From positions 62,001-126,000 of the IMG/VR virus record IMGVR_UViG_3300021519_000916: 64,000 nt of DNA; one strand, written 5' to 3'. A model generated the notes under the pieces. The model was not told where the DNA came from. It was given only the letters and a program-made list of their open reading frames with translations, and searched no databases. A program made the translations under genes and the position numbers. This DNA comes from a virus. Every line of letters begins with the position of its first letter. The first letter of the stretch is position 1. Of this stretch, positions 7,991 through 16,287 are shown in pieces.

Positions 7991-8958
7991 AAAAAGTTAT
8001 AGTAACAGGCGGATGTGGTTACATTGGTAGCCACATCGCTAGAGCCTTTAAATATAACTGTGATCAAGTAAACATTATTGATCAAGTCTTTCGCGAGCAT
8101 ACAGTCAAAGGTATAGATGGATACTTGATTGATGATTTTTCAAGCGACTCTGCATTGGCATATATTATCAACACAGCACCCGATGTAATTGTGCATTGCG
8201 CTGGTACTAGTTTAGTGGGACCGAGCATGACCGACCCTGCTGAATACTACGAAAATAATATTGTCAAGACCATTAAGCTATTAAATGTTATTAAGAATAT
8301 GCCTAATCCGCCAATTATTCTTTTTAGTAGTAGTGCCAGTGTATATGGTATTCCGGACTCGTGGCCTATTACCGAAGATAATGATGTTCAACCTATTAGC
8401 CCTTATGGTCGTACTAAAGCAATGACCGAAACTATACTGCGTGATTATTTTACTGCGTATAATATTAATAGTATGTGTTTTAGATATTTCAATGCCGCGG
8501 GTGCAGAACCGTTCAGTTTTAATCTTGGGCAAGAACCAAAAGCAACACATATAATTGCACAAGCACTAGAAGCTAGTTTATCTAAACGTGCATTTTTTAT
8601 TAATGGTGATGATTTTGATACCGAGGACGGAACATGTGTTCGTGATTATATTCATGTATGGGATATTGCGACAGCCCATATCAAGGCCGTTAACTTTTTC
8701 TTTGAAGATTATCCGCAAAGCGGAGCATACATTTATAATCTTGGTACTAAGACTGGTATCAGTAACAAACAAATCGTTGATTACGTGGCAAACAAATATG
8801 GATTACTCTTTGTAAAATATAGCCCACGTCGGATGGGAGACCCTGATCTCCTAATAGCAGATTCCACTCGAGCGCAAGTTGAGCTTGGATGGAAACCCGA
8901 GCACAGCTCAATTGAATCTATAATTGATTCAGCATACACATGGTATTGTCAAAAATGA
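7987..8958 (+). CDS. galE: NAD-dependent UDP-glucose 4-epimerase-like (extended SDR)
   Basis: A 323-residue extended SDR. VTGGCGYIGSH (6-16) is the NAD-binding motif, SSSASVYG (114-121) carries the catalytic Ser region and Tyr140-xxx-Lys144 is the catalytic pair. FRYFNAAGA, DFDTEDGTCVRDYIHVWDIATAH and YNLGTKTG are typical of GalE itself. It should interconvert UDP-glucose and UDP-galactose or their relatives. It starts a run of sugar-nucleotide genes to 12.2 kb, all overlapping and probably co-transcribed. Confidence 0.85.
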   Translation: MKKVIVTGGCGYIGSHIARAFKYNCDQVNIIDQVFREHTVKGIDGYLIDDFSSDSALAYIINTAPDVIVHCAGTSLVGPSMTDPAEYYENNIVKTIKLLNVIKNMPNPPIILFSSSASVYGIPDSWPITEDNDVQPISPYGRTKAMTETILRDYFTAYNINSMCFRYFNAAGAEPFSFNLGQEPKATHIIAQALEASLSKRAFFINGDDFDTEDGTCVRDYIHVWDIATAHIKAVNFFFEDYPQSGAYIYNLGTKTGISNKQIVDYVANKYGLLFVKYSPRRMGDPDLLIADSTRAQVELGWKPEHSSIESIIDSAYTWYCQK

Positions 8959-9326
8959 GATTAAACGGAATGGTTAAAAAGGGATGGGGCCATGAGCTGA
9001 TATGGGCCACTAACGATCTCTACTGTGGTAAACTTATGCACTTTAACAAAGATGCTAAGTTCAGTATGCATTTTCATTCTAACAAAGATGAAACATGGTT
9101 AATACTAGAAGGTAAGTTTGAACTACGTTATATTGATACCAAGGATGCCAGCACCCACAGTAAAATACTAAAAGAAGGCGATACATGGCGCAATTATCCA
9201 CTTGAACCACATCAATTGATATGCATTGAAGAAGGTATTGTTGTTGAAGTATCAACGCCGGATAGTGTCGAAGATAATTACCGTGTGGGTAAAGGTGACA
9301 GCCAGGCCAAAACGGAGAAGACATAA
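8955..9326 (+). CDS. cupin-domain protein (mannose-6-phosphate isomerase-like)
   Basis: Start at ATG 8955, overlapping the epimerase stop (ATGA). A single cupin barrel with the metal motif HFHSNKDETW (39-48: His39, His41, Glu46) and strand ILEGKFEL. A second half carries EGDTWRNYPLEPHQL, whose His completes the site. It resembles the C-terminal cupin of type II mannose-6-phosphate isomerases and could isomerise or epimerise a sugar phosphate in this cluster. Confidence 0.7.
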   Translation: MRLNGMVKKGWGHELIWATNDLYCGKLMHFNKDAKFSMHFHSNKDETWLILEGKFELRYIDTKDASTHSKILKEGDTWRNYPLEPHQLICIEEGIVVEVSTPDSVEDNYRVGKGDSQAKTEKT

Positions 9327-9811
9327 TGAAAACACTATATTTAGACATGGATGGCGTGGTAGCAGACTTCAATGCCTATGCTATAAAAACATTAACCAGG
9401 AAGATTGATGGTGACGAACGCTGGGCACCGGGCGAGTGGCGGAAACTACGGGACAACCAACGACTATATAGGGATCTTGAACAGACTCCCGAAGCAGATC
9501 AATTGGTTGAATTTTGTCGCAATTTTTGTTTACAAAAAGAATATGCACTATTATTTCTGACAGCAATTCCCAAGAAGAATGATGTACCCTGGGCATTCTA
9601 TGATAAAGTATTATGGGCACAATTACGGTATCCTGACATTCCAGTTATGTTTGGTCCATACAGCCAGGACAAACAACATCACTATTGTGCTGGCGACATT
9701 TTAATTGACGATCGTACAAGCAATATTGAACAATGGCGAGCCGCAGGCGGCTTTGGTATATTGCATAAGGGTAACCTGGCATCAACTATAGGACATCTAC
9801 AATGTCTTTAG
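9326..9811 (+). CDS. HAD-superfamily phosphatase (5'(3')-nucleotidase-like)
   Basis: A 161-residue HAD protein. YLDMDGVVADF (5-15) gives the nucleophile Asp7 and the acid/base Asp9, LFLTAIPKK supplies motif II Thr and motif III Lys, and DILIDDRTSNIEQW carries motif IV acids. It most resembles phage and NT5C-type deoxyribonucleotidases. Its place directly before HldE domains makes a heptose bisphosphate phosphatase role tempting, but the zinc Cys loop of GmhB is not seen. It starts at the last base of the cupin stop. Confidence 0.7.
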   Translation: MKTLYLDMDGVVADFNAYAIKTLTRKIDGDERWAPGEWRKLRDNQRLYRDLEQTPEADQLVEFCRNFCLQKEYALLFLTAIPKKNDVPWAFYDKVLWAQLRYPDIPVMFGPYSQDKQHHYCAGDILIDDRTSNIEQWRAAGGFGILHKGNLASTIGHLQCL

Positions 9812-10200
9812 TTGTAGTCAACGGTACGTTTGACATTTTGCATGTTGGCCATATTATGCTTCTTAATACTGCACGTAGTATGGGGGATTACCTTTTAGTA
9901 TGCATCGATACCGACCGTAGAGTTGCAGAACTAAAAGGTGTAGACCGACCTATTAACAATCAAAGTGATCGCAGAGCTATGCTTAGTAATATTAAAGCCG
10001 TGGATCAAGTTGAATTGTTTGACACCGACCAAGATCTAATAGAGTTATTAAAATTATATAAACCTACCATTATGGTCAAGGGCAGTGACTATAGGGGCAA
10101 ACATATTGTTGGTGCTGAATATTGTAAAAGTATAGAATTTTTTGAAAGAACAAATGATTATTCCACAACAAAAACAATTCACAATATTATTAATCGGTGA
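9802..10200 (+). CDS. hldE2: heptose 1-phosphate adenylyltransferase-like (HldE C-domain, RfaE2)
   Basis: A 132-residue single-domain nucleotidyltransferase. VNGTFDILHVGH (6-17) includes the HxGH ATP motif, followed by DTDRRVAELKGVDRPINNQSDRRAML and VKGSDYRGKHIVGAEY, the pattern of the adenylyltransferase domain of HldE. That enzyme makes ADP-D-glycero-beta-D-manno-heptose from the heptose 1-phosphate. The neighbouring kinase and HldD epimerase strengthen the assignment. A cytidylyltransferase of the TagD type is the main alternative. Overlaps its neighbours on both sides. Confidence 0.75.
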   Translation: MSLVVVNGTFDILHVGHIMLLNTARSMGDYLLVCIDTDRRVAELKGVDRPINNQSDRRAMLSNIKAVDQVELFDTDQDLIELLKLYKPTIMVKGSDYRGKHIVGAEYCKSIEFFERTNDYSTTKTIHNIINR

Positions 10201-10918
10201 TTATTGCACTGACATATATCAATACGGAACAGTAGACCGCATTAGCCCAGAAGCACCAGTACCTGTATTTAAATTCAATTATGAAGAACAACGTCCCGGA
10301 ATGGCGGGCAATGTATATCAAAATCTAATCGCACTTGGTTGCGATGTGCAATTCTTACATGGAAATACTTCAATCAAAACACGGCTAATTGATAGCCGTA
10401 GCAAACAACATATTGTACGAATTGATAATGATGTAGTATCAATGCCGCTAGAACTTGAGACTGATGTACCACCGGTATACGATGCAATTGTAATTAGTGA
10501 TTACAATAAGGGGACTGTTAGTTACGAATTAATTGAAAAACTAAAGCACCAAGGTATTCCTGTTTTTATTGATACAAAGAAAACAGACCTAGCCAGGTTA
10601 GAAGGTTGCTACGTTAAAATTAACAGTTTAGAATATAGTCTTGCTAAAACATTTCCCACAGAGCTAATAGTTACTACAGGGAAAGACGGGGCGATGTATA
10701 AGGGTCAAACATATCCTACTCCTGTGGTTAGTATAACCGACACATGCGGCGCCGGCGATACTTTCTTAGCGGCACTAGTATATCAACAGCTAAGTACTAG
10801 TAATATACATCAAGCCATTGAATTTGCCAATGTAGCATCATCAATAACCGTACAACATAGCGGTGTATATGCACCCACCTTAAAAGAAATAAATGAAAAT
10901 ATTACTAACCGGACATAA
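10154..10918 (+). CDS. hldE1: PfkB-family sugar kinase, heptose 7-phosphate kinase-like (HldE N-domain, RfaE1)
   Basis: A 254-residue PfkB-family kinase; ATG 10154 is preferred over TTG 10142. IGDYCTDIYQYGTVDRISPEAPVPVF (14-39) is the typical RfaE1 opening. RPGMAGNV (47-54) forms the substrate site and DTCGAGDTF (196-204) has the catalytic Asp and anion hole. The kinase domain of HldE is usually about 315 residues, so this is a shortened version. It would phosphorylate D-glycero-D-manno-heptose 7-phosphate at C1. Its order relative to the adenylyltransferase is reversed from the fused HldE. Confidence 0.75.
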   Translation: MIIPQQKQFTILLIGDYCTDIYQYGTVDRISPEAPVPVFKFNYEEQRPGMAGNVYQNLIALGCDVQFLHGNTSIKTRLIDSRSKQHIVRIDNDVVSMPLELETDVPPVYDAIVISDYNKGTVSYELIEKLKHQGIPVFIDTKKTDLARLEGCYVKINSLEYSLAKTFPTELIVTTGKDGAMYKGQTYPTPVVSITDTCGAGDTFLAALVYQQLSTSNIHQAIEFANVASSITVQHSGVYAPTLKEINENITNRT

Positions 10919-11666
10919 TGGATTTATCGGTAGCCACATGCTTAAGGCCTTATCTGGCCACGAAGTTGCTACATACGAATGGGGCGATACATATCGTCAT
11001 GGCGTTATGGGGTTTGATTGGGTTATACACCTGGGTGCAATTAGCTCAACTACAGAACGAGATATAGAAAAAGTACTCACACAAAATTTAGATTTTAGTA
11101 TCAATCTATATGATGAATGTAAAACTTTTGGAGTCAACTTCCAATATGCATCATCGGCTAGTATATATGGGCTAGTAAGTACGTTTAGCGAAGATGCTCC
11201 CCCGGATCCACGCACTCCGTATGCTTGGTCTAAGTATTTGTTTGAACGATATGTACGTACTCACCCAAGTGGTAGTATTGTACAGGGCTTTAGGTATTTT
11301 AACGTGTACGGTCCCGATGGCGAAGGTCACAAAGGGTCACAAGCAAGCCCATACTACCAATTTGCTAAACAAGCAAAAGAAACCAATAGCATCAAACTGT
11401 TTAAAAACAGTGATAAATATCTTAGGGATTTTATTCACGTTGATGAATTAGTGGCTACTCAGTTAAAATTTTTAAATGTTAAAGAATCCGGTATATGGAA
11501 TGTTGGCACCGGGAACACAAAAAGTTTTGCTGATGTGGCAAAAACATTTAATGTGAAACTAATCGAAATCCCAATGCCTGCTATATTAACAGACAGTTAT
11601 CAAAAATATACTTGTGCGGATCGTACTAAATTAAATGAAACGTTAGCGAAATTAAATGAGTTTTAA
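10893..11666 (+). CDS. hldD: ADP-L-glycero-D-manno-heptose 6-epimerase-like (HldD)
   Basis: A 257-residue extended SDR. TGHNGFIGSH (6-15) binds the nucleotide, HLGAISSTTERD (46-57) and the Tyr110-xxx-Lys114 pair form the active site, and YGPDGEGHKGSQAS (139-152) strongly resembles the HldD signature YGPREGHKGSMAS. DFIHVDEL and SYQKYTCADRTKL (near 240) also match. It would convert ADP-D,D-heptose to ADP-L,D-heptose, the LPS inner-core sugar donor. It overlaps the kinase by 26 bases and the aminotransferase by 11. Confidence 0.8.
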   Translation: MKILLTGHNGFIGSHMLKALSGHEVATYEWGDTYRHGVMGFDWVIHLGAISSTTERDIEKVLTQNLDFSINLYDECKTFGVNFQYASSASIYGLVSTFSEDAPPDPRTPYAWSKYLFERYVRTHPSGSIVQGFRYFNVYGPDGEGHKGSQASPYYQFAKQAKETNSIKLFKNSDKYLRDFIHVDELVATQLKFLNVKESGIWNVGTGNTKSFADVAKTFNVKLIEIPMPAILTDSYQKYTCADRTKLNETLAKLNEF

Positions 11667-12234
11667 CGCACTATTTGAATTTGAAGAAGCATTGGCCAAG
11701 TATACCGGGGCGCCATATGCCGTTGTGACCGATGGTGGGACTCATGCAATTGAACTATGTCTGCGATACAAAAAAGTTACCACATGCGAATTCACAGCAC
11801 ATACGTATCTTAGTATACCCATGCTTATGCATCACTTAAACATCAAGTATAGACTAATCAACGAAGATTGGCTTGGTGAGTATTGTTTTTATAATACAAA
11901 TATATGGGATAGTGCCCGCAGATTGCAACCAGACATGTATAGGGAAAAACAAATGCAATGTCTGAGCTTTGGATATTCTAAACCGCTAGAGTTGGGCAAA
12001 GGTGGTGCAATACTACTTGATAATGTTGAAGCATACAAAGAGTTAAGCATGATGAGGTCGGATGGCAGGGACCTACACATCAATCCTTGGGAAACACAAA
12101 CAACATTTAAGCCAGGATATCATTACTGCCCTACATTAGAATTATGTAACGAAGGTATCAAGAAACTTTCTGTTACCAACAGCGTACAGGATGTGGCATA
12201 TCCAGACTGCCGTTTACTTAATATAACGAATTAA
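11656..12234 (+). CDS. miniature DegT/DnrJ/EryC1-type aminotransferase
   Basis: A 192-residue protein equivalent to only the large PLP domain of DegT aminotransferases (usually about 370). It keeps VTDGGTHAIELCLR (24-37), the IWDSARRLQ Asp (Asp85) and LSFGYSKPLELGKGGAIL (103-120) with the likely PLP lysine Lys109. PGYHYCPTLELCNEGIKKL near 155 matches the substrate loop. The C-terminal small domain is absent, so it may act as a compact sugar aminotransferase or be degenerate. Its 3' end overlaps the convergent ligase gene by 17 bases. Confidence 0.65.
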   Translation: MSFNALFEFEEALAKYTGAPYAVVTDGGTHAIELCLRYKKVTTCEFTAHTYLSIPMLMHHLNIKYRLINEDWLGEYCFYNTNIWDSARRLQPDMYREKQMQCLSFGYSKPLELGKGGAILLDNVEAYKELSMMRSDGRDLHINPWETQTTFKPGYHYCPTLELCNEGIKKLSVTNSVQDVAYPDCRLLNITN

Positions 12235-13294
12235 GAAGAGTCCTAGATACTTTACCTGTGGCGTTGAGTGGTATTGCATCCACTTGTTCTACCAAGCTAG
12301 GTCTACAATGCTTACCCAGGCTAGATAAAAATACGCTAATACTGTCAGCATCGCAGGTGCCAACAAACAAACATTTAACAGTATCGGTACCAAATACAGC
12401 ACATTCCACCAATCCATTGATTGATTGTAATAACTGTCGTTCTAGACTGACTGGATTTAATTTTGATCCGCGAACATTTATTTGATCTTTGTGCCGGCCA
12501 AGTATCTTATAATATCCAGCATCGTCTTGCTCCGCCAAATCTCCGGTATCATACCATCTACTGCCCAATGTAACACCACTAAGGTGTAAGCGACCGTGTT
12601 CAATCTTGGCGATAACCCCATCTGGTAATCCAACTGTACCTATACGTTGTTCACCATGTAACGGGTTTGTGAAGCAATGGCTCATTGCTTCTGTCATACC
12701 AAATGCTTCTATTACAGGTACATTAAACTTATCCTGTAGTTTTATATAAGTTTCGTTTGGTAGTGGCGCACTAGCAGATCTAATAAATCGTAAATGATCA
12801 AAGTTTAATCCGCCAATTGCATTAAGTATATCAGGAATAGCAGTAATAAAGGTTGGCTTATATTCAGGCATTGTGCGTAGATCTTTAACTGTTATAAAAT
12901 GAGTTTCACATTTGGCCATTTGTGTTGCCCAATAAAAGCCTTGGCCGTGTGCATGCCATAAACTCATTACACTAACATACCTATCGTTTGCTGTAAGGTC
13001 GTAAGAGTTAATGATAGTTTTAGCCATGTGATCTAATTGTGGTTGACTAAAGCTACAAAATTTGCTATCCCCAGTGGTGCCAGACGTATACCAAAGCACA
13101 CGTTCATTTGGGTATTTCTTCCCTTCTCTTGTTTTTTCCTCGGTCGCTGTTATAAGTAAACTCCAATCGGAATTTTCTAAAAGGTATCGATTCCGTGCGG
13201 CAGTTGCATTTGGGTTTAGAACCATAATGCTATAGTTGGGTAGGGTGGGAATGTAGTCTTGTGGATTGTCCACACACAGCACAGCACGTTTCAT
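12218..13294 (-). CDS. AMP-forming acyl/aryl ligase (ANL superfamily)
   Basis: A 358-residue adenylating enzyme, the only confident minus-strand gene in the first 40 kb. WYTSGTTGDSKF (68-79) is the P-loop, EAFGMTEA (196-203) the A5 motif, WYDTGD (247-252) the ATP-binding Asp and GRHKDQI (266-272) the hinge. NATGKVSR (344-351) holds the catalytic Lys348. It lacks about 150 N-terminal residues compared with usual ligases (about 500) but keeps all catalytic motifs. It would activate a carboxylic acid as acyl-AMP; the final acceptor (CoA, carrier protein or amine) is unknown. Convergent with the aminotransferase and divergent from folE. Confidence 0.8.
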   Translation of the reverse strand: MKRAVLCVDNPQDYIPTLPNYSIMVLNPNATAARNRYLLENSDWSLLITATEEKTREGKKYPNERVLWYTSGTTGDSKFCSFSQPQLDHMAKTIINSYDLTANDRYVSVMSLWHAHGQGFYWATQMAKCETHFITVKDLRTMPEYKPTFITAIPDILNAIGGLNFDHLRFIRSASAPLPNETYIKLQDKFNVPVIEAFGMTEAMSHCFTNPLHGEQRIGTVGLPDGVIAKIEHGRLHLSGVTLGSRWYDTGDLAEQDDAGYYKILGRHKDQINVRGSKLNPVSLERQLLQSINGLVECAVFGTDTVKCLFVGTCDADSISVFLSSLGKHCRPSLVEQVDAIPLNATGKVSRTLLNSLY

Positions 13295-13340
13295 TTTGAG
13301 TAAACTTTATTTGAATTTATCACGTATTTATTCATAACTA

Positions 13341-13369
13341 TTGACACTTAGATCTAAATACTATACAAT
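13341..13369 (+). promoter_or_regulatory. sigma70-like promoter for the folE unit
   Basis: TTGACA at 13341-13346, a 17-base spacer and TACAAT at 13364-13369. This is a near-consensus host-type promoter, 44 bases before folE, in the gap between the divergent ligase and folE genes. Confidence 0.75.
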
Positions 13370-13413
13370 AGTAAAATATTAAAGACATCCACGTCATTAA
13401 CTCGGAGAAAACA

Positions 13414-14319
13414 TTGCAAAAGAAATTCGTTCCTATTTACACAGATGTAGTAGATCGAACATTTAAACCACATCCAGTTTTGCATCCTACTCAACCAACC
13501 GAAGGCGAGAAGCAGGCGGCCGCATGGTTACAGGACGAGTTTTATGACTTGGATAAAGATGAACCAACACAGGAGAGCACTTTGACAGAATCAGTAACAT
13601 ACCAAAACATAGACGAAAAGGGCTATGAAGAATGTAATCTAGCGGATGCTATTCGCTTTAAGATGAAACGTGATAAGAAACGTTTTTGGGCAGGAGACAA
13701 TATTAGTGATTACCTACACGAAGGTGACAAAGAAAAACTAATCAATGAAGCAACTGAAGCATTTGAAAAAGTATTAGACACGTTGCTCATTGATCGCGAA
13801 AACGATCCTAACAGCAAGGGCACAGCCAAGCGACTGGCCAAGATGTATTTCAACGAAGTAATGGGAGGTCGATATGATCCAGCACCAAATGCAACGGCTT
13901 TTCCAAATGATAGTGAAGGTAGATATGAAGGTATGTTGGTGGTACGTAGTGAGTTACGAAGCATGTGTAGCCATCACCATCAGCCTGTATCTGGTGTGGC
14001 TTATATCGGTATCATCGCTGCTAATAAATTAATTGGTCTCAGCAAGTATACTCGTATTGCTCAGTGGTGTGCTCGCCGTGGTACGTTACAAGAAGAACTA
14101 TGTAACGACATTGCAAGAGAAATAATGAAGGCCACAGAAAGCGAAAACGTAGCGGTTTATATCCAAGCGACCCATGGTTGTTGCGAAAACCGAGGCATTA
14201 TGGCACATAGTTCGCTAACACAGACTACTGTACTTAAAGGTGCTTTCCAAACAGACTCTGGTACCAAGAAAGAGTTTATGGATAATATTAAACTACAGCA
14301 GGAATTTGCTCCAAGATAA
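13414..14319 (+). CDS. folE: GTP cyclohydrolase I
   Basis: A 301-residue protein starting at a TTG after a CGGAGA site. The C-terminal 190 residues are FolE: DPNSKGTAKRLAKMYFNEVMGG (131-152), RSMCSHHHQPVSG (183-194, zinc Cys185 and His187-189) and ATHGCCENRG (252-261, second zinc Cys). It converts GTP to dihydroneopterin triphosphate, the first step to folate and to 7-deazaguanines. About 110 N-terminal residues are extra and charged, with no known domain seen. With queD, queE and dpdA present, a 7-deazaguanine role is most likely, though phage folate/thymidylate supply is possible. Confidence 0.9.
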   Translation: MQKKFVPIYTDVVDRTFKPHPVLHPTQPTEGEKQAAAWLQDEFYDLDKDEPTQESTLTESVTYQNIDEKGYEECNLADAIRFKMKRDKKRFWAGDNISDYLHEGDKEKLINEATEAFEKVLDTLLIDRENDPNSKGTAKRLAKMYFNEVMGGRYDPAPNATAFPNDSEGRYEGMLVVRSELRSMCSHHHQPVSGVAYIGIIAANKLIGLSKYTRIAQWCARRGTLQEELCNDIAREIMKATESENVAVYIQATHGCCENRGIMAHSSLTQTTVLKGAFQTDSGTKKEFMDNIKLQQEFAPR

Positions 14320-15056
14320 TGAAAGTCCTAGTAAATGGTTCATGTTTTAACCGGGGTGGTATCCACGGCGAAGAATCGGGCTGGGTCGATCTACTACGTG
14401 ATCAAACCGCATTTGAGATAGACAATTATAGTATGCGAAGTGCGGGTATTGATTATACAGTTGAATCAACTGTATCCATACTCACTAAACAAAAATACGA
14501 TGCTGTTATTATAGTATGGCCGCAGATACATAAAGTCGATTTAAAAACCGTCGATCCCATAAACTTTCCAAAGCACGAACGAACATCATACTATATTAGT
14601 AGACAAATAGAAAGAGCCAGTCTGATTAATCCAACCAGACAACATATTGATCATTTACAATTTGATCAGCACTGGGTCTTTAATCAATACCCCAGTATAA
14701 GAACCAAGAATATAATCGATACTTGGTATAGTTTTTTACTATATACCGATCATAAACAGGTGTTCACTGAAAATTTATTAAAAATATATATGCTCCAGCA
14801 ACATCTAAAATCATTGGATATTCCGTTCTTGTTTTATTTTGGAAAGTACAGTTCGTTTGCCGCGGCGTATCAAAAACAAAATAAATTGTTCGATGAGAGA
14901 TATGTTGATTTACAGTATAGTTTTATGGGTGTTGCAAAGAAAACAAAAGCATGGAATAAAAAATTATGGAAGTCTGGTATTAAAGGGCATCAAATGTTTT
15001 CAAAGATCGTGCAATATGGATTAACAAACTTACTAAAACAGAATGGATTGATCTAA
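14319..15056 (+). CDS. SGNH/GDSL-like hydrolase family protein
   Basis: A 245-residue protein starting MKVLVNGSCFNRGG, where GSC replaces the GDS block of SGNH esterases, followed by a Trp-anchored helix and a strand YDAVIIVWPQIHK equivalent to block III. A GIKGHQMFSKIV segment near the end may carry the catalytic His, but a clear DxxH is not seen. Similar proteins occur at 20025, 20737, 46332 and 47073. Such phage proteins may add or remove acyl groups on glycans. It starts at the last base of folE. Confidence 0.55.
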   Translation: MKVLVNGSCFNRGGIHGEESGWVDLLRDQTAFEIDNYSMRSAGIDYTVESTVSILTKQKYDAVIIVWPQIHKVDLKTVDPINFPKHERTSYYISRQIERASLINPTRQHIDHLQFDQHWVFNQYPSIRTKNIIDTWYSFLLYTDHKQVFTENLLKIYMLQQHLKSLDIPFLFYFGKYSSFAAAYQKQNKLFDERYVDLQYSFMGVAKKTKAWNKKLWKSGIKGHQMFSKIVQYGLTNLLKQNGLI

Positions 15057-15057
15057 C

Positions 15058-15393
15058 ATGATTAAAGGATTACGAGGCGACCAAGGTATTACGGTTAGTG
15101 GTGGCGATACTGCTGTTCCTTATATCTACCCAAATACTACCATACCTATGACAGGTATGATGCGAGTCTGGGGGTCAGACATGCAGGTATTTGATGGTAG
15201 CCATTGGCTTAATATGAATTCCAGTTATGCCACCGCAAGTTTAGGTCCAGAATTACAAGTATTATTAAATTGGATACGACGCAAGATGATACAAGAACAA
15301 GACCTACAATCGCTCATGGAGAAACATCCAGGCCTTAAAGATGCCAAAGATCGCTATGAGATTATGTTAAAATTAGTCACGGATCATAACTAA
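15058..15393 (+). CDS. conserved phage protein, unknown
   Basis: A 111-residue protein with a Gly-rich beta N-terminus (MIKGLRGDQGITVSGGDTAVPYI) and a helical C-terminus (LLNWIRRKMIQEQDLQSLMEKH). The opening resembles short adhesin or decoration segments of phage structural proteins. It could be a small virion or assembly protein, but this is a guess. Confidence 0.55.
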   Translation: MIKGLRGDQGITVSGGDTAVPYIYPNTTIPMTGMMRVWGSDMQVFDGSHWLNMNSSYATASLGPELQVLLNWIRRKMIQEQDLQSLMEKHPGLKDAKDRYEIMLKLVTDHN

Positions 15394-15716
15394 TGATCCC
15401 GTTGCCGCCCGGGTGTAAGGTATCGTACGAAATACGTTTTTTAGTACCAGAACTAACAGATGAAATAGGTGAATGGTTTAATATGATTGGTGGTCATGCC
15501 GGTGCGATCGAAGAGTTTGACTATCGAGGTCGCAAACATATAGTAAAACAAGTACAATACGGTAAGGCAAAACCAAGCTACGTTACTAAAGATGGTACTG
15601 GACTTACCTTAATTCGTTTTACTGGCGAAGATGCAAGCACAGCCAGTGTATTTTTATTAAAATTTATGGAAAAGATTCAGAGTCACAATTTTAACATATA
15701 TAAGGATGGAAAATAG
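15393..15716 (+). CDS. small alpha/beta protein, unknown
   Basis: A 107-residue protein with alternating strands and helices (CKVSYEIRFLV, GLTLIRFTGED, ASVFLLKFMEKIQ). It starts on the last base of the preceding stop. No known family recognised. Confidence 0.55.
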   Translation: MIPLPPGCKVSYEIRFLVPELTDEIGEWFNMIGGHAGAIEEFDYRGRKHIVKQVQYGKAKPSYVTKDGTGLTLIRFTGEDASTASVFLLKFMEKIQSHNFNIYKDGK

Positions 15717-15717
15717 C

Positions 15718-16287
15718 ATGACTATTAATAAAGTGTACTACACAGATAAAACAATTAAAAGCTGGATGCACGACATTATTCAAACAATGTACGCTGACGA
15801 TTTTAAACCCGATTACATTGTGGGTATCACTCGCGGCGGCCTGACTCCTGCATCTATGCTTAGTTACTACTTAAGAACGCCAATGGTTGCGCTAGATGTT
15901 AGTTTCCGAGAAGACTCCGAAGTAGGACAAGAAAGTAATTTGTGGTTAGCCGAAGAAGCGTTCGGATATGTTTCTTCCATTGATCAAGATGGCATGGAAG
16001 ATCCAGGTGACAAACCAAACTATGCGTTAAATGCTAAAAATATTCTTATCGTTGACGACATCAATGATACCGGACGTACACTACAATGGATTAAAGATGA
16101 TTGGGAAAGTGGTTGTCTTCCAACTAACGAAAGATGGGAAGGCGTCTGGCACAATAATGTAAGATTTGCTGTAATGATTAATAACGAAGCAAGTGAGTTC
16201 AAAAATATTGACTATGCAGGGTTGCATATCAATAAACTTGAAGAACCAATTTGGTGTGTATTTCCGTGGGAAGAATGGTGGCGTTAA
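15718..16287 (+). CDS. phosphoribosyltransferase family protein
   Basis: A 189-residue protein. IVGITRGGLTPASML (34-48) is the pyrophosphate loop and NILIVDDINDTGRTL (108-122) is the PRPP-binding signature with its paired acids. It belongs to the type I family that includes hypoxanthine-guanine and xanthine phosphoribosyltransferases. It would link a base to PRPP, plausible for purine or deazapurine salvage beside que genes. ATG 15718 is preferred over an in-frame ATG at 15706 inside the previous gene. Confidence 0.8.
   Translation: MTINKVYYTDKTIKSWMHDIIQTMYADDFKPDYIVGITRGGLTPASMLSYYLRTPMVALDVSFREDSEVGQESNLWLAEEAFGYVSSIDQDGMEDPGDKPNYALNAKNILIVDDINDTGRTLQWIKDDWESGCLPTNERWEGVWHNNVRFAVMINNEASEFKNIDYAGLHINKLEEPIWCVFPWEEWWR

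Noticed and set aside
9326-9811. HAD protein as GmhB heptose bisphosphatase
   Set aside because: The zinc-binding Cys/His loop of GmhB is not seen and the sequence looks more like a nucleotidase; it is kept as a general HAD phosphatase.
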